A DNA stretch of 64,000 bases, taken from assembly GCA_030704615.1 (NCBI GenBank), contig CM060734.1, forward strand, positions 14,818,001 to 14,882,000. Direction: 5' to 3'. The position numbers and the translations under genes are program-made. The DNA comes from Takakia lepidozioides. Its lineage: Eukaryota; Streptophyta; Takakiopsida; Takakiales; Takakiaceae. The notes beneath the pieces are model-generated. The model was given only the letters and a program-made list of their open reading frames with translations, searched no databases and was not told the DNA's origin. This document shows, piece by piece, positions 1 to 11,128 of this stretch. Within the stretch, counting starts at the first letter, position 1, and each line of letters begins with the position of its first letter.

Positions 1-780
1 TCTGCAGCAATATCTTGCCACTTCCCTTGTGAATGAAGAGGGAGAAGATCATGTGGTTACAGAGGTCTGTAAAGCCCCATATTTGCTTAGCCTGAAAATG
101 GCCCGTTTCATCCAAAACGGCGATACACATCCATAGTATAACTTTTCGGCATATAAAGTCGTTAAACCATTACAATTATATCTAGGTTAGGGTTAGTTTT
201 GGCTTGTGGCCACATCCTGGCCCTTTATCAGATCTAGGGTTACTAAGCGGCGCCGTGGGTTTTGGCTTGTGACGCCTCGCCACGCGGCGAGCAACTAAAG
301 CTAGGGCTTTTGTATAAAGACGGTGCCTTGACACAAGGTCAGGGCGGTGTATTCGGGTGTTAGTGTATATGTGATTTTGGTGTACAAGCTTTGGATGAGA
401 GCTCATGTGTGTCAGATCCTCGTGCTTGATCCTCCTCTCGTGCATTGCCTGCTCTTTCCGCTTGCCCCTTTGTTGTGAAAACTTGTTTCTTGAGAGGAAA
501 GGAGTATATGCTTCAGGCTCGTTTTGTGGTGGAGAGAAGCCGGGTAGTGTCTAGGTGTTTTAGCATCCACTGCCCGCTTTGACAACATTGTTAGGTTGTT
601 GAGGGATCTGCGCGCTAATCTTTTTATCGTTGCTCTCTAAATTTCAATCTTGTCTGATGGCCTCCAGCCACCTTGCGATGTTTTCTCCTGCTGTTTCGTA
701 TTTTCTTTCTCATCCTGCTCATTGTGCTGTGTTGCAGGACGATGGCCTCAGTGCGTAGTACTAGCTGTGTAGCACGCAGA
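1..780 (+). promoter_or_regulatory. Promoter-like leader upstream of gypsy insertion
   Basis: No convincing coding sequence is seen. The stretch contains telo-box-like TTAGGGTT motifs near 184-197, a second TAGGGTTA near 235, and a TATA-like GTATAAAG near 310. A possible intron acceptor, TGTGTTGCAG, ends near 738 and is followed by an ATG. Telo-boxes plus TATA are common in promoters of plant housekeeping and ribosomal genes, so this could be the 5' end of a host gene whose body is displaced by the LTR starting at 790. That reading is inference; no downstream exon was recognised. Confidence 0.3.
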
Positions 781-789
781 GAGGGAGAA

Positions 790-1514
790 TGTCGTGGCCC
801 TTTGCCTTGAGGGCAGGGGGTCGGGACACAGAAGGGGCTGCCCCTGTGGTGGGGGCAGTAGCAGCGATAGGTACGGGGGCTGAAGCACCCTTGAGTGCCC
901 AAGGCACTCAAGGAGGCGGAGGCGCTCACTAGGTGGAGCCCCGCACACCGGGTTGCGGTGGGGGTGGCTCCACAAGGGGTGGTGGTAGCTTAGCGGGACT
1001 TAGTGGGGGTGGCATAGGACTCACCATGGGGTGGAGACCTCGTGGTGGGAGTCGTGGGGAGTCTTGGGACTCATCTCGGCCCAATGGGGCCGTGGTGAGT
1101 GGGCCAAGACTCACCGCAACTCACCACCGAGAGTCGAGGGTCTTCGTGGTGGTTCACCATAAAATGGCATGGTTGTTTGTGAAACCCCCGCGGACAGCTA
1201 CAAAAGTATATATAGGGAGTAGTAACCCCGAGAACGGTGCAAGCCCGTTGGTGACCAAAAACTAGTGAGTAAGCGAGCGAGCCGGAAAGCGACCAAAGAG
1301 TGGGGAGCTGTTCCGGACTGCCATCTACCAAAGGGAATTCCCGCTAGGCCCAAATTGGTGGAGGGTCTTTCGAGAGATCGAAGGGGGACCGTTATGCCCC
1401 GGTGAGCAGCCGAAGCTCCAAGTTGGCCCGGCGGCCAGGTTGGGAGTCAGGCGCGCGCATCAAAGCGAGTAACAATGACTTGAAGGGGAGCTTACCGAAG
1501 TGAGGTGCGCGACA
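790..1514 (+). repeat. 5' LTR of gypsy copy A (725 bp)
   Basis: The LTR starts TGTCGTGGCCC and ends GCGCGACA, giving the TG...CA termini of LTR elements. It is followed two bases later by the tRNA-iMet primer binding site. Its reverse complement matches both LTRs of copy B over the full length, with more divergence than those two show to each other. It holds a U3 TATA box at 1207. No matching 3' LTR exists downstream on this strand. Confidence 0.9.
1207..1214 (+). promoter_or_regulatory. TATA box in LTR A
   Basis: TATATATA lies inside the LTR after an AAAAG tract and before GGGAGTAG. The equivalent motif is conserved in both LTRs of copy B. It is the likely core promoter marking the end of U3, with transcription (R) starting roughly 30 bases downstream. 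Confidence 0.6.
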
Positions 1515-1516
1515 CT

Positions 1517-1528
1517 TGGTATCAGAGC
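1517..1528 (+). other. Primer binding site, tRNA-iMet
   Basis: TGGTATCAGAGC begins two bases after the LTR end. This is the classic plant retrotransposon primer binding site, complementary to the 3' end of initiator methionine tRNA. The same sequence in the same position is present in copy B at 40472-40483. Confidence 0.9.
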
Positions 1529-1569
1529 TTAGAGTTCAGTACGCGATCGTCCTTGGGATTGGCCTCATC

Positions 1570-2322
1570 ATGGGGTCGGGCAAGCCAAAGCGAAAGCGGA
1601 ACGGCCCAAAAGATGATGATCCTGGTGAGCCCGATGGGGGCGACGTGTCACCGAGACGGCCGTTTGAGGAAGCGATGCATGTTTCCGAAAATGAGGCCGC
1701 TCAAGAGCGGGAGGAATCTGAGGAGTCGGAGCCCGAGGAATCCCTGAGAGCTCCGACCGACCAACAGATGCATCCCATGCCGGCAGCCTTTTGGGAAGGG
1801 TTGTTGGCGCAATTTGGCGGGACGTTGAAAGACGTGTTGAAGGCGGCTAATGCCACTTCCACTAAGACAAAGTTTAAGGTGAAGCCTAAGGAACCCGGCA
1901 CCTTCGAGGGCGTCCAAAATCGGAAGGCACTCAACACCTGGCTCTTGGAGCTAGAGCAGTACTTCCGGGCGGCCAAGTTGAGTGACGAGGATCGGGTGGA
2001 AGTGGCTCCCACCTATTTGAGGGGCTATGCTCAACAATGGTGGCAGAAACGCCTTCACGACCGAGGTCCAAGCCCGGAAACCTTGAGGAGTGGGTTCAAG
2101 GAATTGATGAAGAGGCAGTTTGTGCCCCTCAACGCGTCCTGGCTTGCCTGGGACAAGATGAGGAATTTGAAGCAAACAGATGACATTCGGGGATATGTCC
2201 AGGCTTTCAATGTGCTATTGCTCGAAGTCGCGGACATGGCAGAACCAGAAATGGTCGACTGGCCCCATGGGCCAGGCGGAAGTTGGAGGAGAAGCCACCT
2301 AAACTTTGAACGAGGCAATTGA
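1570..2322 (+). pseudogene. gag N-terminal part, gypsy copy A
   Basis: The first plausible ATG after the primer binding site is at 1570 and opens a Lys/Arg-rich then acidic leader (MGSGKPKRKRNG). A retrotransposon gag capsid-like region follows ([20 protein letters not shown], then [13 protein letters not shown]). This part forms the virus-like particle shell of Ty3/gypsy elements. Compared with copy B, a 16-bp deletion near 2255 removes the end of the capsid region and shifts the frame, so the ORF stops at 2322. A 3-bp deletion near 2088 removes one residue. Confidence 0.85.
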
Positions 2323-3538
2323 GAGGGCTGAATGTTTCTCGGATGTCCCTAGGGGTGAAAGACAAGGCCGTACGGAGCTGAACCACAAGAAGACCCGGCG
2401 GGAAGGTGACTCCTTCCGACCGGAAAAGAAGTGGGATAGGCCACGCGACGACAATGGCACGTGGAAATCAAAGGGAGGGCCTTCACACGTCAAGGCGGCA
2501 CCCAGTGCTTCGAAAGGAAAAGCGGGTGGAGCGGCCTATGGCGGACAGAAGGCGACCTTTGATGGAGTGTGTTTCAATTGCGGGGAGCCCGGGCACATGG
2601 CCAAGAAGTGCACGAAGCCCCGGCAATTGAACATGACTCGGGCGACCACAGAGTTGTCGGAAGATACCATCAGTCGCTTGGTGGAAGCGGTGGTTGCCAG
2701 GACTTGCAAGGTAGGCAATTTTTCTTTTGAGCTGTATCTGGAAACTAGTGCCTTACGTAAAGGGAGTCGGTTATTGTTCGTGGATGGGATAATATCCGGA
2801 ACTAACATGTCGTTGTTGGTGGACACAGGAGCGTCACACTCCTTCATGACACCGGCAACGGCACAAAAGCTGGGACTCCCGACAAGTGACGTGGGGGCCT
2901 CTATTGAGGTGCGTTCTGCCAAAGGAGAACCGCAATTGGCGACGAGGTTGGCGTTCGAGGTACCTCTTCAACTGGGGAGTTGGGAAGGACGTGAGAACTT
3001 CACCATCTGCGAGATCGATGGAGTGGATCTCATTTTGGGGATGACCTTTTTGAGCAAATCCGGAGCGGTCATAGATGGCCGCAAGAGAGTAGTCACGCTG
3101 CCATGTGGGAATGGTGGCGAGGTCTTACGAGCGTCGGAAACGCCCAAACCCGTGGGAGGGCGAATAAACCTTCTGTCAGCAAGGGAGTGGGCCGTGGAGG
3201 AGGTACACGAGCCCCAGTTTTTGCTTTACATTAGAGAAGTGAAGGGAGAAGGCGATGGGGAGCCGAGCCCAGATTGGATCAAGGGGATTTTGGAGAAATA
3301 CCAGGATGTGATGCCGGAGGATTTACCAAACGGCTTGCCACCGCGAAGAGGAGTTGACCACAAGATTGAGGTGATACTGGGATCGGAACCGCCTGCCAAG
3401 GCGCCTTATCAGTTGAGCCACAGAGAGTTGGTCGAGCTGAAGACTCAGCTCAAGGATCTAATGTCAAAGGGGTACATCCGGCCGAGTAAGTCACCCTACG
3501 GAGCCCCGGTGCTATTCGCAGGCAAGAAGGTCAGATAA
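2306..3538 (+). pseudogene. gag C-terminus, zinc knuckle and protease, copy A
   Basis: This frame resumes the polyprotein after the gag frameshift. It contains a CCHC knuckle ([14 protein letters not shown]) that binds RNA, then a retropepsin-type aspartic protease with the active-site motif [12 protein letters not shown] and the downstream ILGMTFL segment. The linker before reverse transcriptase ([20 protein letters not shown]) is present. The frame then ends at a stop where similarity to copy B is lost, so no polymerase domain remains. The initial Met of this frame is internal to gag and is not a real start. Confidence 0.85.
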
Positions 3539-3917
3539 TCCAACATGTGCTCAAAAGATCTGAGAAGATGGCGCAACCAATATGCTAGCTACTCAAGTGG
3601 TTAACGTACTCTTGAATGAATAGATAATTTAGGTTACTTTTAGATCCAAGATGGTTGCGAACTGATCAACGGTTTGGAAAATTGTGCAACGGATATTTTC
3701 GAGTTAGTTTGGCGAAATGCTGGAAAGAATTGAGCAAGGGGGGGCAGGAGAGAGAGCTCAAAGATTTTTTTACCTAAGTCCATGACAGCCAGGCCCACAA
3801 TATGTATCCTCGACGGCTATGTTGTGAGCTGATGACACTACTGAAATACAATCATTTCCTGCAATTGATCATGAATGCGATCAGAAGTTAAAAGGGTTTA
3901 GTCTGTCAACATGGAAA

Positions 3918-5500
3918 ATGATGACTTCAGGAGATTCAGAAACGAGTGGAAACGAATTTTTTCTTCCAGAGCCCGAGGGTGACATGGCTGACACCACACG
4001 AGGAGTTGTGGCGTTCCTACAGGCTCTAGTAGAAGGTAACACTTCAGTGGGAGGAAGTGAATCAGTGCAGCCAGGAATAGATGTCTTGGTGGAAGATGTC
4101 CAATTGGCACCAATCCGTCCCAGATCAGAGAACATGATGAACGTGTCAAGTTTGGGGTTTGATGAGCGACCAACAGCCTCAGCAAGTCAGCCGCCATACT
4201 TGGTCCCAAGATGTGTTGACCAACCACCCAAGACCATCTCACCAAAAGTTGTGGTCGATGAAGATACAACCGAGCTGGAGCCAAGAACCAGGAGAGCCAT
4301 GAACATGTATGGAGACTGGTTTTACCCTCGTCGGCATCATGCTTGTGTTGCCAACTATGATGGCCACGTGTCTGAGAAGCCAGACAGCTATGATGCAGCG
4401 CTAAATTATAGCGAAAGCGATGAGTGGAAAAAGGCTATGGTGGAGGAGTATCAATCACTCTTGGAGAATGGGACTTGGCAGCTCGAGCCTCTGCCACCTG
4501 GGAGAAAGAAAATCACATGCAAATGGGTGTATAAGCTTAAGCTTAACGTTGATGGAGGCATTGATCGCTTCAAGGCACGTCTGTGCGCCAGAGGTTACAC
4601 CCAGCGAGCCGACATTGATTACACCGAAACGTTTTCACCTGTTGCGAAATTTGATTCCATTCGCACGATATTGTCAGTTGCGACAGTGTTGGATTTAGAT
4701 ATCACGCAATTCAATGTAAAGACTGCGTTCCTCTATGGAGAAATCACCGAGGAAATCTATATGGAGCAACCGCGTGGTTCTGTTGATCCCAGCCAACCTA
4801 CAGCTGTCTGCCGACTCAAGAAATCCTTGTACGGGTTGCGGCAAGCTCTAGGGCATGGAATCGAAAATTCAACAAGCTTGTTCAGACCTATGGCTTAATT
4901 CCAAGCCCAACCGATCCTTGTGTGTATTATAGCACAACAGAACCCAAGCTCATTTTGGCGATATTTGTTGATGATGGTCTGATTTGCAGTCACAGATCAG
5001 ACAATGTCAATAATATTTTAGGCTACATGGGGAAGACGTTCAAAATTACACAAGGAGTGCTAGAGATATATGTTGGTCTTCACATCACGAGGGACCGTGC
5101 CATTCGTGTCATGCATGTCGATCAGACAAGGTACGTCATGCGTATGCTCCAAAAGTTTGGATTTTCAGATGCCCATTCAGTCTCTGTGCCTGCTGATCCA
5201 AACAGTCGCCTTGACGACATCACCAGACAAGATGAAGATACGATCACCACCTACCCCTACAAGGAGATTGTAGGCAGCCAAATGTTTGCATCTATGGGCA
5301 CTCGACCAGACATTTCTTTCTCGATGAGCAATGTGGCCCGTATCTATGCTGGAGATATTGATGACAGGAAATCTCAATCAGGGGTTGTGCTACTTCTCAA
5401 AGGAGGTCCTGTTGCATGGATGAGTCAAAAGCAACCATGCACCTCTAGGAGCACTACGGAGTCTGATCTAGAAAGCCAGATGTGGTTTTGTTTTTGCTAA
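3918..5500 (+). pseudogene. Ty1/copia pol fragment (RT and RNase H), decayed
   Basis: Two frames together cover a copia-type reverse transcriptase. The first (3918-4898) has KKITCKWVYKLK, FKARLCARGYTQ, DYTETFSPVAKF, TQFNVKTAFLYGEI and KKSLYGLRQA. A frameshift near 4849 moves the frame to 4922-5500, which holds the catalytic FVDD (about 4964-4975), PYKEIVGSQMFA and an RNase H-like DDRKSQSGVV...STTESDLE. About 50 residues are missing between SNVARIY and AGDIDDRKS near 5345, an internal deletion. No gag, protease, integrase or LTR was recognised around it. The region before residue ~150 of the first frame is the usual variable linker upstream of RT. Confidence 0.85.
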
Positions 5501-5858
5501 CAAATGGAGCACCGCTAGGGCTATATTGTTTATGGTTCACTCAGACTTAATGTCTTAATGCTAGGAAGGCTTGGCGAGGTTATTGGGGGAGCTCTATGCA
5601 GATGTGGCCCGAGAAAGAAGGACTCAACTTCTTGATGAGTTTGACAACTACTGGGGCAAAAGGGGGAAAAATCTGCACCAGGCAATCTGATACCCGAGTT
5701 CTCTGGAGTGACACCATCCCATCAGGCTTTATCAGACTCTTTCTTTGCAGACTGCTGCCCTTTGGTTACGAAGCAGTGGCTTCCACATCAGAACTTTGAT
5801 ATTGAGGTTATTTTTTCCTCATGATGCTATGCTTGTATCTTTCCCATTTAATTAAGTT

Positions 5859-5903
5859 GAACAGGGCCACATCCCCCTGTTCCGAAAAAAAAAAAAAAAA
5901 AAA
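5859..5903 (+). other. Retroposon 3' tail: stem-loop plus poly(A)
   Basis: GAACAGGG and CCCTGTTC form a perfect 8-bp stem around an 8-base loop (5859-5882). It is followed at once by a run of 19 A (5885-5903) and a further A-rich stretch. A 3' stem-loop before an A tail is the layout used by several LINE and SINE families for template recognition. The 5' extent of the retroposed unit is unknown and may include part of 5500-5858. Confidence 0.5.
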
Positions 5904-7250
5904 CAAAGAAAAAAAAAGGGACGGAGGCCCTGTAAATCACGTGTTTCTTGTGACTCCAGTTTCATTTTCCTGCCTTTAATAAAATTATCTTCTGCCTAAC
6001 CCGGCGCCACTTCGAGTCCAAGTTGTCTCACTGAAACTCTCCCATTTTAAAAAAAAATTGTTTTTGCATGAACTCAACGGAATATTTTCTTTGAGAGAAC
6101 TGAATAATAAACTACCGCACTCCAAACGGAGCCCCACATCCCCATCCCACCCATTTCCATTCAAGGAACGATAGGTATGCGCGACCGAATCTACCTACAT
6201 TTGGATTCTGTATTTTTTTTGTTAAATGGGAATTTGTGAGTTAACACGTCATCACATTGATCCATGTAGTCGATATGTTGAAGTTGCCTCATTGACTTCA
6301 ATAACAAGATCCGACACTAGAAGTGAGAGAGTCGACAGACGTCACCAAAGCACACATGAAAAAATATCCCTCCTTTTGGACATGACACAATCAGTCTCCA
6401 CGTCAGTTGAGAAGGTAGATAGCGAGTCACTGCGGTTGGCACTGTCACATATTTGTAGTGATCCATGTGGCACACAAGTTCCAACTTCCCACCCGCTAGC
6501 CTTATGGAAATCTGGGTCCGCGTAAATGTCTTGGTGAAAATTTCACCTCCCGCTTTTGTGGCTATCTCTTGTAGAGACTTTGCCGCGTGTTGAAGTCAAT
6601 GGTGAAAATGTGGTCAAAGTACCTTAATCCATGTCAAGGCTTCTCATTGGTGTGTTGTGCTGAGTTCATGCTCCCTAGTCTTACCTTCCTCTTTTATGTT
6701 TTGCCAAAGCAAGAGAGCGAGAGACCATGCGGTTGAGGCTTGTTACGTTACCGTTGTTCGTTGCTTCTTTTCCTCTGGGAGCATCTCATCTTCCAGACTG
6801 GAGAGCGAAAGCTTTCAAGATACTCTACGAAAGAAACCATCGAGGAGCTTTGGGAACATCATGCCGTCAGTTCACGTTTGTACAACTGTAAAGTATAGAG
6901 AGAAAATAAGTTAAGCCTTTAGTAGGGGGTAAGACAAGCGTGGTACGGACTAGATGGCCTGCGAGGGAGCCCTGCTACCGTTAATAGTAGGGGCTCAATA
7001 TATACCGAGCGGCAACGGAGCCCTACTATTAATGGTAGCAAGGCGGAATGCAAGGCACTATCTGGACGTAGCAGCTAGAGGGGGCAGCTTGCCAAGCCGT
7101 TACGACCTTACCACTTCAACCTAACTGATAAACTGTTAGGGTTTCTTATTAATAATTTGCACTAGTTTTGTGTTTAGCTTAGTTTATTATTATTATTATT
7201 ATTATTAGAGAAGAGGGCTTAGCCTCATAACTTTATTTGAATTATTTGAC
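5904..7250. other. Non-coding interval with foldback repeat
   Basis: No protein with recognisable similarity is seen on either strand. The interval holds a roughly 28-bp inverted repeat (6969-6996 and 7017-7044) with a 20-base spacer, described separately, and a short TTA microsatellite near 7183-7207. Confidence 0.4.
6969..7044. repeat. 28-bp inverted repeat (foldback)
   Basis: The left arm 6969-6996 begins GCCCTGCTACCGTTAATAGT. The right arm 7017-7044 contains ACTATTAATGGTAGCAAGG and is its near-perfect reverse complement. The 20-base spacer includes ATATATACCGAGCGG. The unit could be a minimal foldback or MITE end, or could encode a hairpin RNA. No target duplication was identified. Confidence 0.6.
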
Positions 7251-8527
7251 GGGAAAAAAATTTAAAACCATTTGATGCCCGAAGGCTGCCCTAAGGCTTA
7301 ACACACGACAGGGCGTGACGGATATCCCGATGTGAACTAGGAATGTACTGCAGAACCTTCTAGCAAGAAACAGATTACAAACCGATGACCGAAACCAGTT
7401 TCGAGAAAACAGAAATAACGTGGGACAAGCCCAATGCGTGTTTGTTGAGCTTTAAAGAGGCTCTGATGTTACGTTGTGCATAATAGATAAGCATGGGGGG
7501 CTAACCGCTCCTTGAAGAAGATTTCCCTCGCAATATAGAACCATTGTAGAGAGCAGAAAAGATCTAAGTGCAGAAGTGGAGAGGAGGGGAGATCTATCTG
7601 TAGAGCAGCTTGGTCCTTGTGCCAGGATTCAAATGCTAACAGTTGACATCCGGATTTGTCAACTCTGGGGAAGCGGAGAGGAGGGCTCTGTGGGTTGCCA
7701 TTGAGGGGGGATTTCTCCAGGCCAGACACAATCTCCCGATCCCGTGCATGTGCAGATGACGTCGTTTCTGCCTCAAGGAACTGATGAGGGCATGCTGCCG
7801 ATCTGGGTATTTGACGATGCCTACACGCACTTTTTCCCAAGCAAGTTTAGTTGCTATGGTAAGATCAAAACATATGTTTGTGAGTGTAGCAGTGCAGTGG
7901 AGTTAACATTGTCAAGGAACAGGAACATCTAGCTTTCCAGAGGTGCCATAGGATGTATCCCCTCAAGGTTATAGGAACAAGGGGGACAGTCAAGGAATGC
8001 ATAGCCAGTTAGTATATGCCATGTTTACCTCTGTAGTATCATATTGGGTAGGGTTTGCCTGAAGCCACCAACCCAGTATGAGGAGAAATGCAGGGGACGA
8101 CCATTTGAACATTTTAGTGTACAGGGCACAGCTGGGATACTTTTGACAAGGAATCGATGCCGGATGTTAGCCTTCTTGTACCCAGGGCTGCTTGAAGGGA
8201 TTCAGAGGAACTTGCCCACAAGTGGGCAATCTGAGAGTATCCTCTGGTTTCCCACTGTGCCCACCTTCTTGCTGAGTGCGCTTTGTAAGGGAGATGGGGT
8301 AGCCTCATTGAGGAAAGAGGTGTTGCCTCGTTGCTCTTGGAAAGATTTGTAGGTTCTGATTGAGCAGGAAGGGTCTTAAATTGTTTTTCCATGCTTCCCA
8401 GATTGAGGATCCCAAAGGTGTGAACCAATGGATTTGTGCCTAAACCCTTGGAGTTATCCATCTCATAGAGGGTCTCCATGGGGGTGACTTAGTGGGGAGC
8501 TGAGTGAGATAGCCTGCACCCTACCAG

Positions 8528-8719
8528 TTAACTTCCACCAGCCACCCTCTGGCCCAAGGAACTTGGTAACCATTTTCCCAAGAGTGCCTGGATTTGAGTT
8601 GCTGGATCAAGCACTCCCAGGCCTCCTTTTTTCTTAGGAAGGCAGATTTGTTTCCAGGAGACATGTGGTCTCTTGTTCTGGGTGGTCGATTGGGCCACCC
8701 AAATGAAGTTTCGATGCAT
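8528..8719 (-). pseudogene. LINE C-terminal thumb segment
   Basis: The residues HRNFIWVAQSTTQNKRPHVS followed by WKQICLPKKKGGLGVLDPAT match the conserved segment between RT and the zinc-binding end of plant LINEs. The same segment is present in the second LINE at 20.1-22.0 kb (FIWGASSPSQNRRALVSWKQ). The zinc-binding region further downstream (about 8100-8480) is too decayed to assign residues. Confidence 0.75.
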
Positions 8720-9050
8720 CTATTAACCTCCCCAGAAATTCAGGGTCAGGCTTCAGATGGTTGCGAAATACCAGATCCCTGCCTGGAGGATCTGATTTGC
8801 GATGAGAGCCCTGCATGTTATGGTTAGAAAATGGGAGCCCCAGTACCAACTGTCTTTTAAGAGCTGTCAATGTAGGGCCAATTCTCTGCTTGTCTGTGAG
8901 GGTTGATTCCGAAAGTGTGGCCCAAGAGAGTAGTGGGTTCACCACCCCTTCAGCCAGAAGAGTCCAGGAATTTCCCCACGTGTGGTTGGAGGTTACCGAG
9001 CCTTGGGGGATTTGGATTATCCCCAAACTAGAAGGGCTTCTTTGGTTTTT

Positions 9051-10143
9051 TTAGACCAATTCACTCTGAAGACGAATACTTTGCAGAAGTGCCCTAGTGT
9101 TTCTTCTGCTGCTTGAAGTGTAGATGGAGTGGCATCCAAACACAGGAAGGTGTCGTTTCAAAACAAAGATTGAGTCCTTGACTTGGATTGAAATTTGCGC
9201 CACGGGGTTCCATAGGTGTAACCCTTGAATGGCAAAGTTTCTATCAAACAAGTAACCCAGGGCGTCGGCCACGAAGAGGAACAGAAATGGGGCAAGTGGG
9301 CATCCTTGTCTTACCAATCGGTGATTGTGAATGATGGATGTGAAGCTGAAAAGGCTTGGAGAGATGACCATTAACTATGACCCTACTGGTTGAGTGTTGC
9401 AGTAGGCTCATGACCCAATTACGGAATGCCTGGGGCAGCCCTACCCTAGCCAGAATCTCAAGAAGGAAGACCCAGTCTATTTTATCGAATGCCTTTTCAA
9501 AGTCCAACAACCAGAGCGCCAGAGCCTGTCCGGATGCTGTGGCAAAGTAAGTTGCCTCATGAGCTAGCAGTACATTATCCAAGAGGTATCTCCCCTTAAT
9601 GAAACCTGTCTGACCCATTCTAATCAGTGTGGGAAGGAGAGGCTGCAGACGGAGAGCCAAAGCTTTGGCTATTATTTTATAGGCCACATTCAAGAGAGTA
9701 ATTGGTCTATAGTTGTTGATGTCAGCCCTGTCTCCCTTTTTGAACAAGAGAGTTATTACCCCTTGGGCCATAGAGGAAGGCATGCTCCCGTCGGATTTAA
9801 TCCTATCGGCCATAGTGCAGAAGTCCTTGGAAATGTGAGGCCACATTGCCTTGTAGAACTCTACTGGCATGCCGTCAATACCCCGGGCTTTTTTGTTATT
9901 CATTTTGTCTAGAGAAAGATGAGGCTGAAGTTTAAGGGGCACCGCCGAGAGTACTTCGTCCAAATAAGCACGATGTTGGGGTTCCTTTGGATCCGCTTGG
10001 AAGAGCTTGGCAAAGTGGCCGAACGCTGCCTCACTCATAATCTTAGCGTCGGAGGATTTAGTACCCTGGTTGTCCAAGTATAGCTCGTGAACCCTCTGGA
10101 GAGACCTTTTAAGTTTGACTTTCTCGAAGAAGTATTTAGACAT
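9051..10143 (-). pseudogene. LINE reverse transcriptase domain
   Basis: The frame 9244-10143 carries the RT core: KKARGIDGMPVEFYKAMWP, GVITLLFKKGD, NNYRPITLLNVAYKIIAKAL, GQTGFIKGRYLLDNVLLAHE, LDFEKAFDKIDW. A frameshift near 9300 joins 9051-9371, with RQGCPLAPFLFLFVADAL. Where the catalytic F/YADD should lie, the sequence reads IQVKDSIFVL, so the aspartate pair appears lost. The domain is recognisable but very likely inactive. Confidence 0.85.
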
Positions 10144-10158
10144 CTTTTCACCTTTTGC

Positions 10159-10923
10159 TTACCAGTTGATGCCTGCTTGCATCCGCATTTTCTGCTCTTG
10201 CTTGAGCTGGAACTTGTCTAGGTTTTGGCGGGCTTCCAGGTAGGTTTGGAAGGTATGGTCATCGCAGGTGTTGTTTTCTATTTGTTTCTGACATACAGTC
10301 AGGCACTTCTTGAGGGCCAGAATGCGTATCTTCTGGGCAGCAGATATGTCTTGACTCATGTCTTGGCTCGCCTTACATGCAGCTTGAAGTTTGAGGGTAA
10401 ATTTGAGAATAGGGCACGATATATCGTTGGTTGTTTTGTTCCATGCTAGTTCCAGGCCTAACTTGAAAGAGGGGATGAGGAGATGTGAAGTGTTGAGCTT
10501 GTAGATACCTCTACCTCTCCTACTTTCATAGGGCATGGAGAGAGAGGCTGAAATGATGGCATGATCGAACCCTTGAGCTATGGGTTCTTGCGGGTGACGG
10601 CTTGCTCCATTAGAGATTGTGATTGAGATATATATTCTATCCAATCTGGCCATGTAGAGGTCCTGGGAGGGGCGGTTGTTTGTCCAAGTGAAAAAAAGGT
10701 TATTCCTTCCTGGGGGGCTGGTGTTTGAGTCTATCTCCAAAAGGCTATGAGTTTGGAGGAGAGAGAGCCAAGGGGCCTCTTCATCAGGGTTAAGATGATG
10801 AGATGCCAAACCTCGTCTATCTTGGTTGTTGTCCACCATATTGAAATCTCCAGCCAGAATCCAAGAGTAGGCAGTTGGTTGTGAGGACATTTTTTTGGTT
10901 GATGAGGGCCCAGAGGTCAGCAC
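10159..10923 (-). pseudogene. LINE endonuclease domain
   Basis: The frame contains the exonuclease-endonuclease-phosphatase motif WILAGDFNMV, followed by FFTWTNNR and a LDRIYIS segment, the order seen in plant LINE endonucleases. This enzyme nicks target DNA to prime reverse transcription. The N-terminal part (VNIYAPNSYLDRADLW) lies just upstream in another frame, at about 10923-11100, so a frameshift separates it. A spacer rich in Gln and Lys leads toward the reverse transcriptase. Confidence 0.8.
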
Positions 10924-11128
10924 GATCTAAGTAGGAGTTTGGAGCGTATATGTTAACAAAGCCTAGAGGGTCTGGTTGGCTGGGAAGTTTGAGAGAGCAG
11001 AACTGGACTCGGCCTGGCTCCCAAACTTCTTCCCTGAGGATGAACTGAAGTAGGGAGGGTGCAAGGAGGATGGTGGTACCCCCCCTTGAGCCGGCATGGG
11101 AAGGTTTCCATAGGGCAGCAGATGCTGG

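Larger units (their letters stand above)
790..3530 (+). mobile_element. Ty3/gypsy retrotransposon copy A, 3'-truncated
   Basis: This element has a 5' LTR, a tRNA-iMet primer binding site, gag and the start of pol. Sequence identity to copy B stops at about 3530, just after the protease and the first residues before the reverse transcriptase fingers, and unrelated sequence with a stop follows. RT, RNase H, integrase, chromodomain and 3' LTR are all missing. Copy A lies in the opposite orientation to copy B (34242-41215) and is clearly the same family. Copy A carries a 16-bp deletion near 2255 and a 1-bp deletion near 2300 relative to copy B, so it is not autonomous. Confidence 0.9.

Noticed and set aside
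624-929. Basic minus-strand frame with MRKKIRNSRRKHRK, suggestive of a tiny ribosomal protein
   Set aside because: The frame runs out of the LTR into the leader, has no conserved eL41 pattern, and is best explained as the shadow of a pyrimidine-rich leader.
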